From contig JAUJYN010000017.1 in the NCBI GenBank assembly GCA_030737835.1, positions 3,224,001 through 3,288,000 of the forward strand: a DNA stretch of 64,000 nt, given 5' to 3'. A program made the position numbers and the translations under genes. This stretch comes from Acorus gramineus (taxonomy: Eukaryota > Streptophyta > Magnoliopsida > Acorales > Acoraceae). Shown here one piece after another: positions 32,375 through 43,743 of this stretch (positions are counted from its first letter, which is position 1; each line of letters begins with the position of its first letter). Below the pieces are notes generated by a model. That model made no database searches. It was not told where the DNA came from and saw nothing but the letters and a program-made list of their open reading frames with translations.

Positions 32375-33936
32375 ATACTACTTATCTACACAAGTAGTAT
32401 AGCTAGGGGGCTCCATCGATGCGCGACGCGCGTCTACGCGCGTCGAGCGCATCCCGAGAGGGGGGGGATTGGATCGAACCACTCATCGATACCCGGATCG
32501 CCGCGCGTCCGGTCTACGAGATCTGCAAAACACAACCAATGATCCATAATTAAATTATGGAACCTCCTATCACACATATAATCTTACTTCATGAAGACCC
32601 TAACCCCTGATACTTCCATATTATCACCCAAGACACATGCAAACAACTCCTTGACACTCAACCAAGCAAAACTGCCAAACCTGCTGCAACCAGCCCTACT
32701 AATTGATCTCCACAGCACCCAATACACTTCCAAAAATTATGAAATAAAACATTCACATTCTCTGATATGCTGGAATCATAATTCATGCAGACATTAGAAC
32801 CTAATTGTGCCTCTAAAAACCTGAAATAAATTATTTCCAGAAGCAGGTCAATTCCTATGCGAATCTGGACAGGCCATGCAAAACAAGTTCTAACTTACAC
32901 CACAGATATCATAATGACCCCAAATTTCATATATAACAACTAGACACATAGATGATCATATCATATGAAGACATAATCCTAGAAATGTGCCTCTAAATAC
33001 TAGATTCACTGAGATCTTTAAAATACAGAGTGCTGCCTTACCAAAATAGGGGGAGGGAAATGGGGAGATGCGGGGTTCTCGACACACCCACGACCACCTC
33101 AACCACCACCACCACTACCACCACCTCATCAGCATCTCCTCAAGCCCTTCATGGCAGAAAACAGGGGTGCAAAGGGGGCATGAGAAGGGGATAGAGAGAA
33201 GAGAAACAACAACAACAACAACAACAACAACACATACTCACCCTTTCTCACTCTTTCTTGTGCTTCTTCTTCATCTTTTCCTCCATTAACAACACACACA
33301 CAACCAAAAAAACAGAGAGGGAGAGGGAGACGAGAGTGAGAGAGAGTGAGAGGTTTCCACACAAAGGGGGCTTTAAATGGAAATAAAGTGAGTTGGTGGG
33401 GGGGGGGGGGGGGGACAAGACCAAATCATCCCTGACCAGAAATTCTGGACGGGCTTCACTAGAACAGCCATAACTTCCACGATATAGCTCCGAATTGCAC
33501 AATTAAAAATCCTTTGGAAACCCAAGACGATTATCTACAACTTTTATGTTTATGCCAAGATCAAATAATCCCTCCAGCTATTCCAAAATGAGAGCTAAAC
33601 ATTGAACAGGGCTGCTGCCAGAATTTTTCATCGCCGGGGTATACTTGGAAAAATACCCATAACTTTTACTACATGAATCCAGTTGATCTAATTCCACTTT
33701 TGTATGAAAGGTAACTCAAAACTGAGCATTGTATCATAAAATCATATTTAAACCTCTTCATCTTGGATATTAACAAAATTAAATCCAAATACCAAATCGG
33801 AAATGCATAACTTCTAGGAGAAAAATTATGTAGCCAAATTTTCAATCAGAGCACTCCAACTCCTGTAGGTAGCTAAAAGCCAAAATTTTAGCGACTCCGA
33901 TCGAAAAATAAGGCTCCAAATGACACAGGCATAACA
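32375..33936 (-). repeat. F2-c LTR, segment 3
   Basis: It resumes with ATACTACTTATC and the rest of the palindrome, then the donor/mini-exon/acceptor module (about 32480-32525). An F2 subtype interior without the usual CpG-dense block follows, then (AAC)n at 33205-33231, a run of 17 G (33398-33414) and U3 ending CAGGCATAACA at 33936. Confidence 0.82.
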
Positions 33937-34028
33937 CTCTCGAATAGACATCAACGCCCACATAGATGCGTTGCTTGGACGCAGGGAGTTACCTTGACTC
34001 TCTCTTCGAAAATAAGCCCAAGGCTCGA
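33937..34028 (-). repeat. F2-b 5' LTR, segment 2
   Basis: CTCTCGAATAGACATCAACG to AATAAGCCCAAGGC matches F2-e 45733-45830. It continues segment 1 across the F2-c insertion. Confidence 0.8.
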
Positions 34029-35778
34029 ACAGCCATGTATTGGTTTATTTTCAAATCCTACTTGATCAAACACAACTTTCTTGAAAGTTTTACCACATTT
34101 CCAGTACCATTCAGTTTGAATTTATTCAGTTCTGGTTCCTCTCCAAATTTTTTTATCCTTTGGATGATCCAATTCACCAACTCAATACCTTTACTTGCTT
34201 TATGTCGGCGATATCCCCTTGATTTGCTGAGTTACCCAAGCACGGGTATGGTAGGCACAAGGAAACCGACTCCGGGCTGCTCCGTGCACGATGGATAGGA
34301 ACCCCGTCTGAGGGTTTGATCACTCGCTACTTTACTTTTTTCCATCTTCCATCTGGATCATTCCTTTCGGTTAAAAATTCTAGTCAAGACCTAGCCTCTG
34401 ACAATCTAAATCAACTCCCCGAATAGTATTGGTCATGTGTCCTAAACTTCTTGAAGGTCGGGCTGGCCAAAATAGGGGTCTCTTTCCTTATCATCGGTCG
34501 AAGTCTTTCTGTTTCACACAAAAGACTCCGTGCGATAAGGAACAATTGTAGATACCCCAATTTTGACCGTCCACAAAGACGAATTTACTTCAAGTAATAT
34601 TTAGAAATTACCACAATTGGACATCTAATAGAAAACATCTTTAAAAAGGGAACAAACCCTAGCGACAACACTTAGAAAAATTAAATGACTAGAAACCGGG
34701 CGGCAAGTTTCAACTAGCCGCCCCATAAACCGCCCCCGCTCGCTTCCTTTGGATGGGACATAAAGTAGCATTTAATGCTAATTATTACGACGGATTGTTC
34801 CTTTTAGCCAGCCCATCTTGGCCAGTTCAACCTTAGTAACCGACCCAAGTCACCGCTTGTCAGAGATGGGATGTTTGGCAGGTCATCATTGGGGCGGCAA
34901 CTTGGGACTAGCCGCCCCTCACATGGATAATGTTAGAAGAACAAAGATCAAATCAACCACCCTATTATCCAATTTGATATATTGTCCGGTGGACACTTCC
35001 CTGCCCTTTTTTTACTATAAATAGGGGGCATCCAACTCTTTTTCTACTCATTCCCAATTTAAATCAACACCTATATTTCCTTCCCAAGCTACACTCACAA
35101 ACCCATATCCCCTCCCCCACTTGAAACCCTAGAGAGAAAGAGAGTCCTATTTGTGAGCAGAAAACCCATTCCCTACACAAAATCACTCCTAATCCACTCT
35201 CCAAAACCCAGGTTAAACCTAGTTTAGCCCTGCCAAACCCTAGCCCATTTCATACCCAGGTTCTATCCAAATTGAACCAAGCACTAGGCGGCTAACCTAA
35301 ATCAGCCATCCCCCACCAGGCGGCTATTTTCCGCTAGCCGACCCTCATCTACACCCTAACTCCCAAACCTCTTTTATCAAGTTTCCAAAGTAGAAGAGGA
35401 TTCCTGTTTTTCACCTCTGTGTGCGGTATGCCTGTATCTCAGAGCGGAGACCCCACAAACTCCACCACGAAGGTGATCAAATCCACCCCAACTTTTTCTT
35501 CTTTTAGAGAAAGCAGATGGCGATCACAAACACACCTAAATCCTCCTGACGAGCTATCAGGCGGCTCAGAAAGGAACGAAAGACACCCTTCCCCCTTCCG
35601 AGAGACGATCCGACCGAGCCTGCTAAGGCACCCCCCAGATCCAAATCCCTGAAGAACCACCACACACGCGGGAACGGGACAAACCCCCCCTGCCACAAAA
35701 AAAAATTGCCCCAGAAAAAATATCTTTTACGGAGGCCCCGCGCTCCTGAGAAACCCCCGAAAAATGATACCGACAAGC
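34029..35778. other. Unidentified 1.75-kb block with LTR-like start
   Basis: It replaces about 200 bp of the F2-b LTR and is unlike anything else in the window. 34029-34546: no element recognised; a minus-strand stretch near 34085-34215 has coding-like composition but no identified product. At 34547 TGTAGATACCCCAATTTTGA resembles LTR starts of Ogre/Tat-type gypsy elements (from memory of the families, not a search). Two hairpins, GGGCGGC/GCCGCCC (34698-34723) and GGGGCGGC/GCCGCCCC (34891-34918), share the loop-side sequence ACTAGCCGCCCC. ACTATAAATAGGGGGC near 35014-35030 looks like a promoter TATA box. No target duplication was found. Confidence 0.45.
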
Positions 35779-36646
35779 ACAGGTAGGCACGATTAGTCTA
35801 ACATGCGCAATTATAATAGGAGAATTCTATTGTAGTTATATACATGGTCTACATGCACGATAACATAATAATTGACTATAGGGGGTCCTCCTAACATGAA
35901 TACACATCATAAACAACATATCATGCAACATACATACAAAGCATGGCCTAGCTACACATGCATACAAGGCCATTAATCATGCAAACACGCAATATACAAC
36001 CTAACATGCGTTGGATATCACCAACCTAAATGGGAAGGGTTAAGCATGATCTCGCACACCAACAGGCGCTTGTCGATAATCCCAAGCAAACCTGAGTCAA
36101 GTAGGAATCACATCTACTTACTCAATTCATGCACAGAGGGAGGGCGATAGAGAGGGAAGGCCTCATCATCTCAGAAGCTGGTCATAGCTTTGCCCCAAAC
36201 AAGATGGGTGCAACAACTATACCACGCCCTCAAGTCTTATGTCCAGGAATATTAGGCATGTACCCAATTATTAACTGAAGCTTAATCAAGCTAGGTATTA
36301 CTAGAAAAGGGGGGTAGTTTTAAAACCAAAGACTACCTAAGGCATGCCATATTGTATATATCCATATAAATACACAAGATAAATGCCCATACAAGCAGGG
36401 CGCATGCAAACATGATCATTCATGCATGAATACAAATACATAGGCAAGTACAAGGTAGAATAGGGGGTTCTACACAATATACAAGCTATACAGTCCTAGC
36501 ATGCAATATCTAACATATTAGGGGTGCCAAGATGCCCCATGGATGCATGATGCACGACTACGTGCATCGAGCACTTTCGGAAGGGTTGGATCAAACCACT
36601 CACAGATACTTGGATCATCGCGCGTCCGGTCTACGAGATCTGAAAG
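35779..36646 (-). repeat. F2-b 5' LTR, segment 3
   Basis: It resumes at ACAGGTAGGCACGATTAG and matches 46030-46900. It ends at CTACGAGATCTGAAAG next to solo LTR S3. Confidence 0.82.
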
Positions 36647-37086
36647 TGTTATATATGTGTCACTTTTAACCTTCTGGTAACCATTGGACCATTCTGGCAG
36701 TTTTTCGGTTTTTTTTTCGTTTTTCGATCGGAACCGCTAAAATTTTGGGCTTTTAGCTATCACCCTGAGTTGGAGGGCTCCGATTGAAAATATAACTGCA
36801 TATTATGTGTCCTGGTGCCATTCCAAGCTGCTCACGAAAATTTCATCGAATTCCGGTACGTTTCAGAATTTCACAGTTCCGGGGCGTATCCGGGTTTTGA
36901 CCGAGCGAGAAGTCATTGGGAGACTTGACTTGGTCAATGTGGGCCCATGACTTGGTCAACTCTTTTGTCCTTTTGTGTGGTTGAGTTGACTTAGGTCAAA
37001 TTACACTTAGACCCACTTAAACCCCCCCTAAACCTAATTAGGGCTAATCTAATTAGGGGTGTGAGTATGGGTGGGATGGGAGTGGT

Positions 37087-37093
37087 TATAAAG
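37087..37093 (+). promoter_or_regulatory. TATA box of S3
   Basis: TATAAAG lies at the U3/leader boundary, just upstream of the pyrimidine-rich leader; it is equivalent to 3097 in F1-a. Confidence 0.55.
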
Positions 37094-38725
37094 AAATCCC
37101 ACGACTTCAACCTCTCCTATTCATCATCTTCTCCGAGTAATCCCTCTCTCGTCCCTCTCTTTGAAACCACCTTTTGACCTAGCTAGGGTGCCCAAAACTA
37201 AAAACCCAAAGAAGAGAAAGGTGAGGGGAGCTCCCAATCTATCCACCGGTGGTTTCGGATTCAAGTTCCGATGTGTTTAGCCCCTTCTCACGCCCTCTTT
37301 TCTCCTAAGATTTCAGCTGGTTTTGGGGCTGAGGGAGATCTTGGTGTCGGTGGCCATTGGGGAAGTGTTTCGGTGCGCGGAGAGCTTCCGGTCCCCTTCC
37401 TTTCCTTTCCTTTCCTTGGGTAAGGCCGCTTTCCTTCCTTTTCTTGCTTAGATGCTTGTTAGGAGGGTGGGTTTGGGTGTTGGTGGCTGTGGGTGGTGGT
37501 TAGGGGCGGTCGGAGGCCACTGGTGGCCGGTGAGTGGTGGTAAGGTGGCTCGGGCAGGGTGGTGGGCTGTCCCGGGTAGGCTGGCAGGCAGGCAGGGCAG
37601 CGCAGGCAGGGCAGCGTGGGCGTGCGCGCAGGCGTGCGCGAGGGCGTGCGCGCGGGTGGAGCTCGGTTCGGGCGCATGCGGGCAGCGGCGCGCGCAGGCA
37701 GGCAGGCGCAGGCGGGCGAGCTGCGGGCAGGCGCGCTGGGCGCGTGCTGACGGGCTCACTGAGTGCTGTCGGGCACGCAGGGCGCAGTGCGCGGCGTGCG
37801 CGCGGAGCGCTGCGCAGGGGCGCGTGGACGAGCGGGTGGTTGCGGGTGCTGCGCAGGAGGCGTAGTGCGCGCAGGGCGAGCAGTCGGTGCGAGCGGGGAG
37901 TGTGAGCGGGCAGGTGTGCGGGCGCTGCGCTGGGGCGCAGTGCGGGCGGGTGCGCATGCGGTGCGCCCGCGGGTGCACCCGGGGCTGGTCAAGCGGGTGG
38001 TGCGAGTGGGTGATGCGAGCGGTGGTGCGCGCGGGGTGCGCGCGGGGTGAGGCGATGGGGCGCAGGGCGTGCGGGTGTGCGCGCGGGTTGCCGCGGCGCG
38101 GTGGGCGCGCGGTGCACCCGGGAGGTCTCGGCGGGGTGTCCGGGCGTGCGGGCTGGGCTCGGCCGTGCGACTGGGCATGCGGGCTGAGGTGCGGCTGTGC
38201 GCCTGGGTCGGGTGGCCGTGCGTACGGCTGCCCGGAGGTTCGGGAGTGAGTCGGAGTGCTCGGGCTCGCGTGCGTACAGGCCGTATGTACGCTTGTCCGA
38301 GTGTTGTGTATTTTAATGTATTTTTGGATTTATTTGTGTAGTTTACTCACCAATTTGATTACCCTATCTTGCAGATCTTGACGGACGGTCGCGCGACGAC
38401 CCGGTTACCGGTGAGTGGGACAATCCAACCCAGTAGGGAGGCGTTATACGCACTTGGGCGTGTACCGTCCTCCCCTGGGGCACCATGGATTTATATTAAC
38501 TGTTGTAATGTGTAATCCATGCAAGCATGATAAAAATGTAGTATGCATGCTACCCTAGACTTTGTATGTTAGGGACTTGCACCCTTAGGATATGTGTAAG
38601 AGCCATGCATCCTGTCACCCTGTTCTCATGCTAGGAAGCCTCGGCCTATGCATGCGTCCTACTAGTTTAATTAATTAAATTGATTGCTAGCATATGTTTA
38701 ATTGCATGCCTTGTATAATATTATA

Positions 38726-38845
38726 GGGAGGGGCCTTGCGAGGTCAACATTGAGACCCGGGCTAGGGTACTCCGTGTTCCTTGTTTGGCTGTCGAGATGT
38801 CCTATATCGGGACCTCATGCTGCCCTCCCAAGGTTTCTTGTCCCA
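38726..38845 (+). mobile_element. Mx short repeat, copy 9, with 11-bp target duplication
   Basis: GGGAGGGGCCTTGCGAGG to TTTCTTGTCCCA, flanked by perfect ATAATATTATA at 38715-38725 and 38846-38856. It occupies the same LTR position as copy 2. Confidence 0.82.
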
Positions 38846-39203
38846 ATAATATTATAACTCTTGTTAATAATTAATATTATATCCCTTGTTAATAATTATT
38901 ATTATATATGTTCCCCGCATCCTGGTTATGCGCCCTGGAGGAATTCTGAAGAATTCATGGCATTAGAGTTGTTATGATGTGTTGTCTGCGGATCCGAGTG
39001 GATCATATGCGATGGATAGGCTGTTCTGTTCCCTTCGTTGGATCCGTGTTGAGACTATTGGAAAGGCTGTCCCGTGCAGGGGCTCCCATCAGTAGGCACC
39101 TCCTGATTTGGGACGGACTGTGCTGAATGTGGGGGTGGCCAAACGGCCTACGGAGTGGGGAGAGACTATCGGTGGACCAAGGGCGACCATCAGCCTAGTC
39201 AGT

Positions 39204-39443
39204 CCCAATATCCTAGGTCACCCTATGGAGGGGTGAGGGTGAGGGATGTGGTGGGTCGGCGATGTAGCGACCCACTGGATTGTAAGTCCCAATATCCTTT
39301 GTCACCTATTGAGGGGTGAGGGTGAGGGTGTAGTGGGTTGGCGATAGCGACCCACTGGTTTTGAGTTGTCAGTCCCAATATCCTTTGTCACCTATTGAGG
39401 GGTGAGGGTGAGGGTGTAGTGGGTTGGCGGTAGCGACCCACTG
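39204..39443 (+). repeat. Three-unit G-rich plus hairpin array in S3
   Basis: Units start at about 39204, 39288 and 39374. Hairpin arms are GTGGGTCG/CGACCCAC in unit 1 and GTGGGTTG/CGACCCAC in units 2 and 3, where the pair becomes G-U in sense RNA. Confidence 0.85.
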
Positions 39444-41008
39444 GATTGTATAGTTGTTGCCATTTTGTGGCTTGAGTAATGAGATTGTGGATAATAATAT
39501 CTGGTTGTGGTTAATATAAGCTGTGATGCATGGGTTGTGCTGTTCACTGAGCGTGTGGCTCACCCCTCGCATAATATTTTTCTCCAGAGTCGTCTGAGTC
39601 GGATCTGGAGGAGGAGCTCCCCGAGGGACTTCATCAGTAGCGGAGTAGCGCCACGTCCCGCAAGTTTCAGAGGCTATCAGCATCCCTTTTGATTGTATGT
39701 GTTATATTCCGTGCTTGAGCACGTGTTTGTATATTATTTGGATGTCTTTGTATATATTGGCTCTCACAGGACAGTTGATTATGTATCGAGTCTGTAGTAT
39801 GTTTTTGAGTTACAGATTCAGTCTTTTAGCTTCCGCTATTTTTGTGTATATATCATGTCAGCCCTGCTTTTGTCTGTGTTGTCATTTTAGCTGTTGTGTG
39901 AGTATGTTATTGAACTCCCGTTTGGACTGATATCATATATACACTTGCCGCGTCCCGGGGACGGCCGCCCTGGGGCGCGACACTATGAGATCTTCAAGAC
40001 ACAACACAATATATATAAACAATGTGACAAACACAACTCAAATAAATGAATCATAAACATGATCCCTAGCGGAGGACAATGCGTGGGGTAGGGCGGGCAG
40101 CACACGACGCCCTCTCATGGCAACACAATCACATGAACAAATAGCCATAACTTCTAAACCTTACAACCAATGGTGCTCAAATCAAACATGAAGCTACCTG
40201 ACACATATATAAGCCTACTTCATGAAGACACCAACTCTTAATATTGCCTAAAGCATGCACAAATAACTCATTGACACAGTCGTGTAAAACTGGTGTATCT
40301 GCAGCAAACAGCCCTACTATTTGATCTCCACAGCACCAAATACACATCCAAAAATTATGAAATAAATCATACATGTTCTCTGACATGTTGGGATCATAAT
40401 CCGTGAAGACATCATAACCTGATTTAGCCTCTACATGCTCAAAATAAAATATTTCCAGACACTGGTCAATTCCCACGCGAATCTGGACAGTCCATGCAAT
40501 TCAGGTCATAACTTACAACACAGATCATAGTATGACACCAAATTTCATATATAGCATCTAGACACATGAAGGATCATATCACATGCGGACACAATCCCAA
40601 GAATATGCCTCTAAATACTTGTTCCACAAGGATCTTAAGAAGACAGAAATCTACCTTACTTACAACACAGAGCCACCACCATCCATGCATAAACACAAAC
40701 ACCTCATGTGCAGCAGCAATTACACATAACAACACCCACATGCAAGCCCTCTACAACATCCTAGCAAGCATAAAAGAAGGGGAAGAATATTACCAAGAGA
40801 GGGGGAGGAGATAGGAAAGTGTTGGGGCTCACAATGACACCACACACACCACCACCACCACTTCACCACCATCACCACCATCTCCTTCACTTCTTCACAG
40901 CACACCTTCTACTTGGATGAACACACAAAGAGAGGGGAGCAATAGAGAGGGTACGAGAGCTAGAGGAGGAGAAAGAGAGGAGAACATAGCATCAGCAATA
41001 CACACACA

Positions 41009-41711
41009 AGGACAAATGCACACAGGATATGGTGCTTTGATAGAGCAGAATATGTTGCTTTGATTAGAAACGATCAAGGACAAATGCTTTCGAGGAGTAG
41101 CCATCCAAGACAATCAAAGTTCCTCCATTAATTTTCTTGAATATAAAGCTATTTTGGAAGGCCTTCAGATGTGCCACAGCCTGGGCATTTCAAAAGTACA
41201 GATGGAATGAGATTGCACCACCGCGGTAGCTTGGGCGCAAGGGTGCGGCCATGTCTCTTGGCAGGCGCTGCGCACGATGAGAGCGTTACAGACTTTTCTA
41301 AATTGCTTCTCTGCATGGGATATATCGCTCATATTCAAGGAAGGAAATCAACCTACTGACTACCTCGCATCCTTGTGAGATACGCCGGGCATCACTACAG
41401 TGCATCCATGTAATGTGGAACCAATTTTATAGGCTCTTATTCAAAGCGATGCTATCGGAACAAGATATTTGAGGATCTCTCAATGTTGACATACTTTGGT
41501 CTGCTCTTGGGTGAGGATCGATCCAATCCAGTCTTAGGGGATGCACTCTCACCTGGTGAGACTTCTACCCTTGGGACTATTTGGGTCAAGAGTCCCCAAG
41601 ATTGGTTGAAGATTCTAACTTTTTGTACACATCTGGGCTTCTTGTAATCACTTGGATGTAATTATTCTAATAGCAATATATAGTCTTTTTTACCCACCAA
41701 AAAAAAAAAAA
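41009..41711 (+). mobile_element. 5'-truncated LINE with poly(A) and target duplication
   Basis: A 703-bp non-LTR retrotransposon 3' end. It has a coding remnant of an RNase H domain, about 320 bp of 3' UTR and 13 A (41699-41711). CAATACACACACA at 40996-41008 recurs at 41712-41724, a 13-bp target duplication, though the site is itself CA-rich. The insertion lies in the F2-b LTR, opposite to its orientation. Confidence 0.85.
41136..41378 (+). pseudogene. LINE RNase H domain remnant
   Basis: The frame reads LEYKAILEGLQMCHSLGISK, a stop (TGA 41208-41210), then DCTTAVAWAQ and ISLIFKEGNQPTDYLASL before TGA at 41376. It matches the plant reverse-transcriptase-like/RNase H fold found at the C-terminus of plant LINE ORF2: an early Glu in the EALAL-type helix, an Asp after strand 4 and the late N.xAD-like motif. 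The in-frame stop and missing upstream RT make it non-functional. Confidence 0.78.
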
Positions 41712-43175
41712 CAATACACACACACACATGCACACACTCACCTTTCTTGATTTCCCTCTACATGCACCTCTTCCTTTTTTTCTCTTCTTCAACCAAACAA
41801 AAAGGAAATGAAAAGAAAAAGGAGAGCCAAAGAGCCTCGTTGAGAGGGTGGGAGAGGGAGAGAGAGAGAGAGAGAGAGATTTGGGGGAGGGGCTTTTAAT
41901 AGAGAAAAAGTGAGTTGGTTGGGTTGACAAGTCAACCCAACCATGCAAACAAACAAACCCCCCCCCCCCCAAGACTTGGTTAAAATAGCCCCACTTAGTC
42001 GTGCAAGCCATCTTCCATGCCAATCCAGTAACGACCAAACCCAGATGCGATTCAGAATTGCATATTTTTCCAAAACGATACCAAAATTCAATGAAATTTT
42101 TATGAGTGGTACAAAACGGTACCAGGACCCATAATATGCAGTTAGATTTTCAATGAGAGCACTCCAACTCCCGCAGATACCTAAAAACTAAAATTTTAGC
42201 GGCTCCAAATGACACTAACTTAACCAAAATGGATCTTTTATGACATAGGCACAACAGGGCAGCAGGCAGGGCACGCTGGGCATGGGTGCTGGTGCTGGCA
42301 AGGCAGGGGCAGCACGCACGCGGGCACACCGACACCCCTACACCCAAGAAACCATGCACACATACACCATCCAAACATAAACAAAAACACATGGTATGCA
42401 CCACCTTCCAACACACCCAAATGTGCTGAAGAAGAGGGGAAAGCTTACCAAGAGAGGGGGAGGGAACGGGGAGATGTGGGGAGATGTGGGGGCTCGCAAG
42501 CACGCCCATGACCATCTCAACCACCACCACCACTACCACCACCTCAGCCTTCATTTCTCTTCTTCTTGTTGAACCAGAGGGGAGGGGGAAGTCCATGGAA
42601 AAAATGAGAGGGAGTTAGAGGAGGAGGAGAGGGAATGGAAACATCAACAACACACACACCTTGATCTTCTTCTTCATGCACCTCCTCTTCCAAGCACTCA
42701 ATCTTCTTCTTCTCCACCAACACACAAGAGAGGGAGAGCAAAAAGAGAGAATGAGAGGCAAAGAGAGGGATTTTCGGATGGAGAGCGAGAGAGGGGTGCA
42801 AAGGGTGAGAAAAGCCACGATGGGGGGTGCACACAAGGGAAAATGGGGGGTGAGGTTAAGCATAATATCACCCACACCCAACCCTTTTTATTTGCTTTAT
42901 TGGTAAGTGTGTGGAGAAGCACCATACACTCAAAAATATCCCACCCACAGAAACCCAGTAACGGCCAAACCCGAATACGATTCAAAACTGCATAATTTCT
43001 AAAACGTTACCAGAATTCGATGAAATTTTTATGGGTAGTACAAAACGGTACCAGGACCCATAATATGCAGTTAGACTTTCAATCAGAGCACTCCAACTCC
43101 CGTAGATAGCTAAAAACCAAAATTTTAGTGACTACGATCGAAAAGAATAAGGCTCCAAATGACCCAGGCACAACA

Positions 43176-43743
43176 TTTTATGCTCTTCTTAACATGTTGA
43201 ATATTGAGCTGGTAGATTTTATAAAGCGAAGGGAGATAGATCATTCTATTGGGTTTTCATAAATCAAAGTTTTTATTAGTAAAATCATCTTCAAAGATCT
43301 CTCGTTTAGGGTTTGATAGGGTATGCTTGGATTAACTCTTTTGATATCTTATTCTCTTCCTAATGCGTGAATATTGAGATGATTGTTTTGATTTTAAATA
43401 TGATTTTATGAAATAATTAATATGATTCTAAATATTTATTTTCCAATTGGTATTTGATTAACGTCGATATTGGTTGAGTTATATGGTGGAGTTTCATATT
43501 TGAATATAATCCCTAAATTGGTATTGCATGGTGGATTCTAAAACCCTAGTTATCTTTCTATATTAATATTTTCTTTTAAAAAAATATATATATAAAAAAG
43601 AAATATATTCATCAATCTTTTCCTTCTAGTTCAATTAGTTGAATCGATTAATAATTTGATTTGAACAATTCTCTATGGGTTCGACCCGTATTTGCTAGAT
43701 CTATACTTTTGTAATGATCTGTGCACTTGCGGTAATTAATGAC
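43176..43743. other. AT-rich sequence, possible LTR end of another family
   Basis: No reading frame of note. 43670-43735 contains GGGTTCGACCCGTATTTGC and GTGCACTTGCGGTAATTAAT, phrasing I associate with the U5 end of some plant gypsy LTRs. It separates F2-b from PMD copy 1. A run of TATA repeats lies near 43580. Confidence 0.4.

Larger units (their letters stand above)
36647..39982 (+). mobile_element. Solo F1 LTR S3
   Basis: 3336 bp from TGTTATATATG to GCGCGACA. It has TATAAAG at 37087, donor GGTAAGG at 37420, a CpG-dense block (37470-38250), acceptor CTTGCAG ending at 38374, a 36-nt mini-exon (38375-38410) and donor GTGAGT at 38411. Mx copy 9 and a three-unit array follow. The flanks are not a 5-bp duplication but a 16-bp imperfect repeat (CTACGAGATCTGAAAG / CTATGAGATCTTCAAG, 13 of 16 identical). 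Confidence 0.88.
39983..43175 (-). repeat. F2-b 5' LTR, final segment
   Basis: It resumes at CTATGAGATCTTCAAGACAC and runs to the U3 end CAGGCACAACA at 43175. It is interrupted by a LINE (41009-41711). It holds a run of 13 C (41958-41970), (GA)n near 41855-41880, and two U3-like blocks: about 42000-42245, ending in CATAGGCACAACA, and 42950-43175. A further partial F2 LTR seems fused within it. Confidence 0.78.

Noticed and set aside
33966-34298. 111-codon plus-strand frame as a gene
   Set aside because: The first part is F2 LTR sequence and the rest continues into the unidentified block. No domain or start context was recognised.
42150-42596. Minus-strand frame with a hydrophobic stretch, possible membrane protein
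   Set aside because: It spans F2 LTR sequence with poly-Val from a (CCA)n tract; no homologous frame in other F2 copies.
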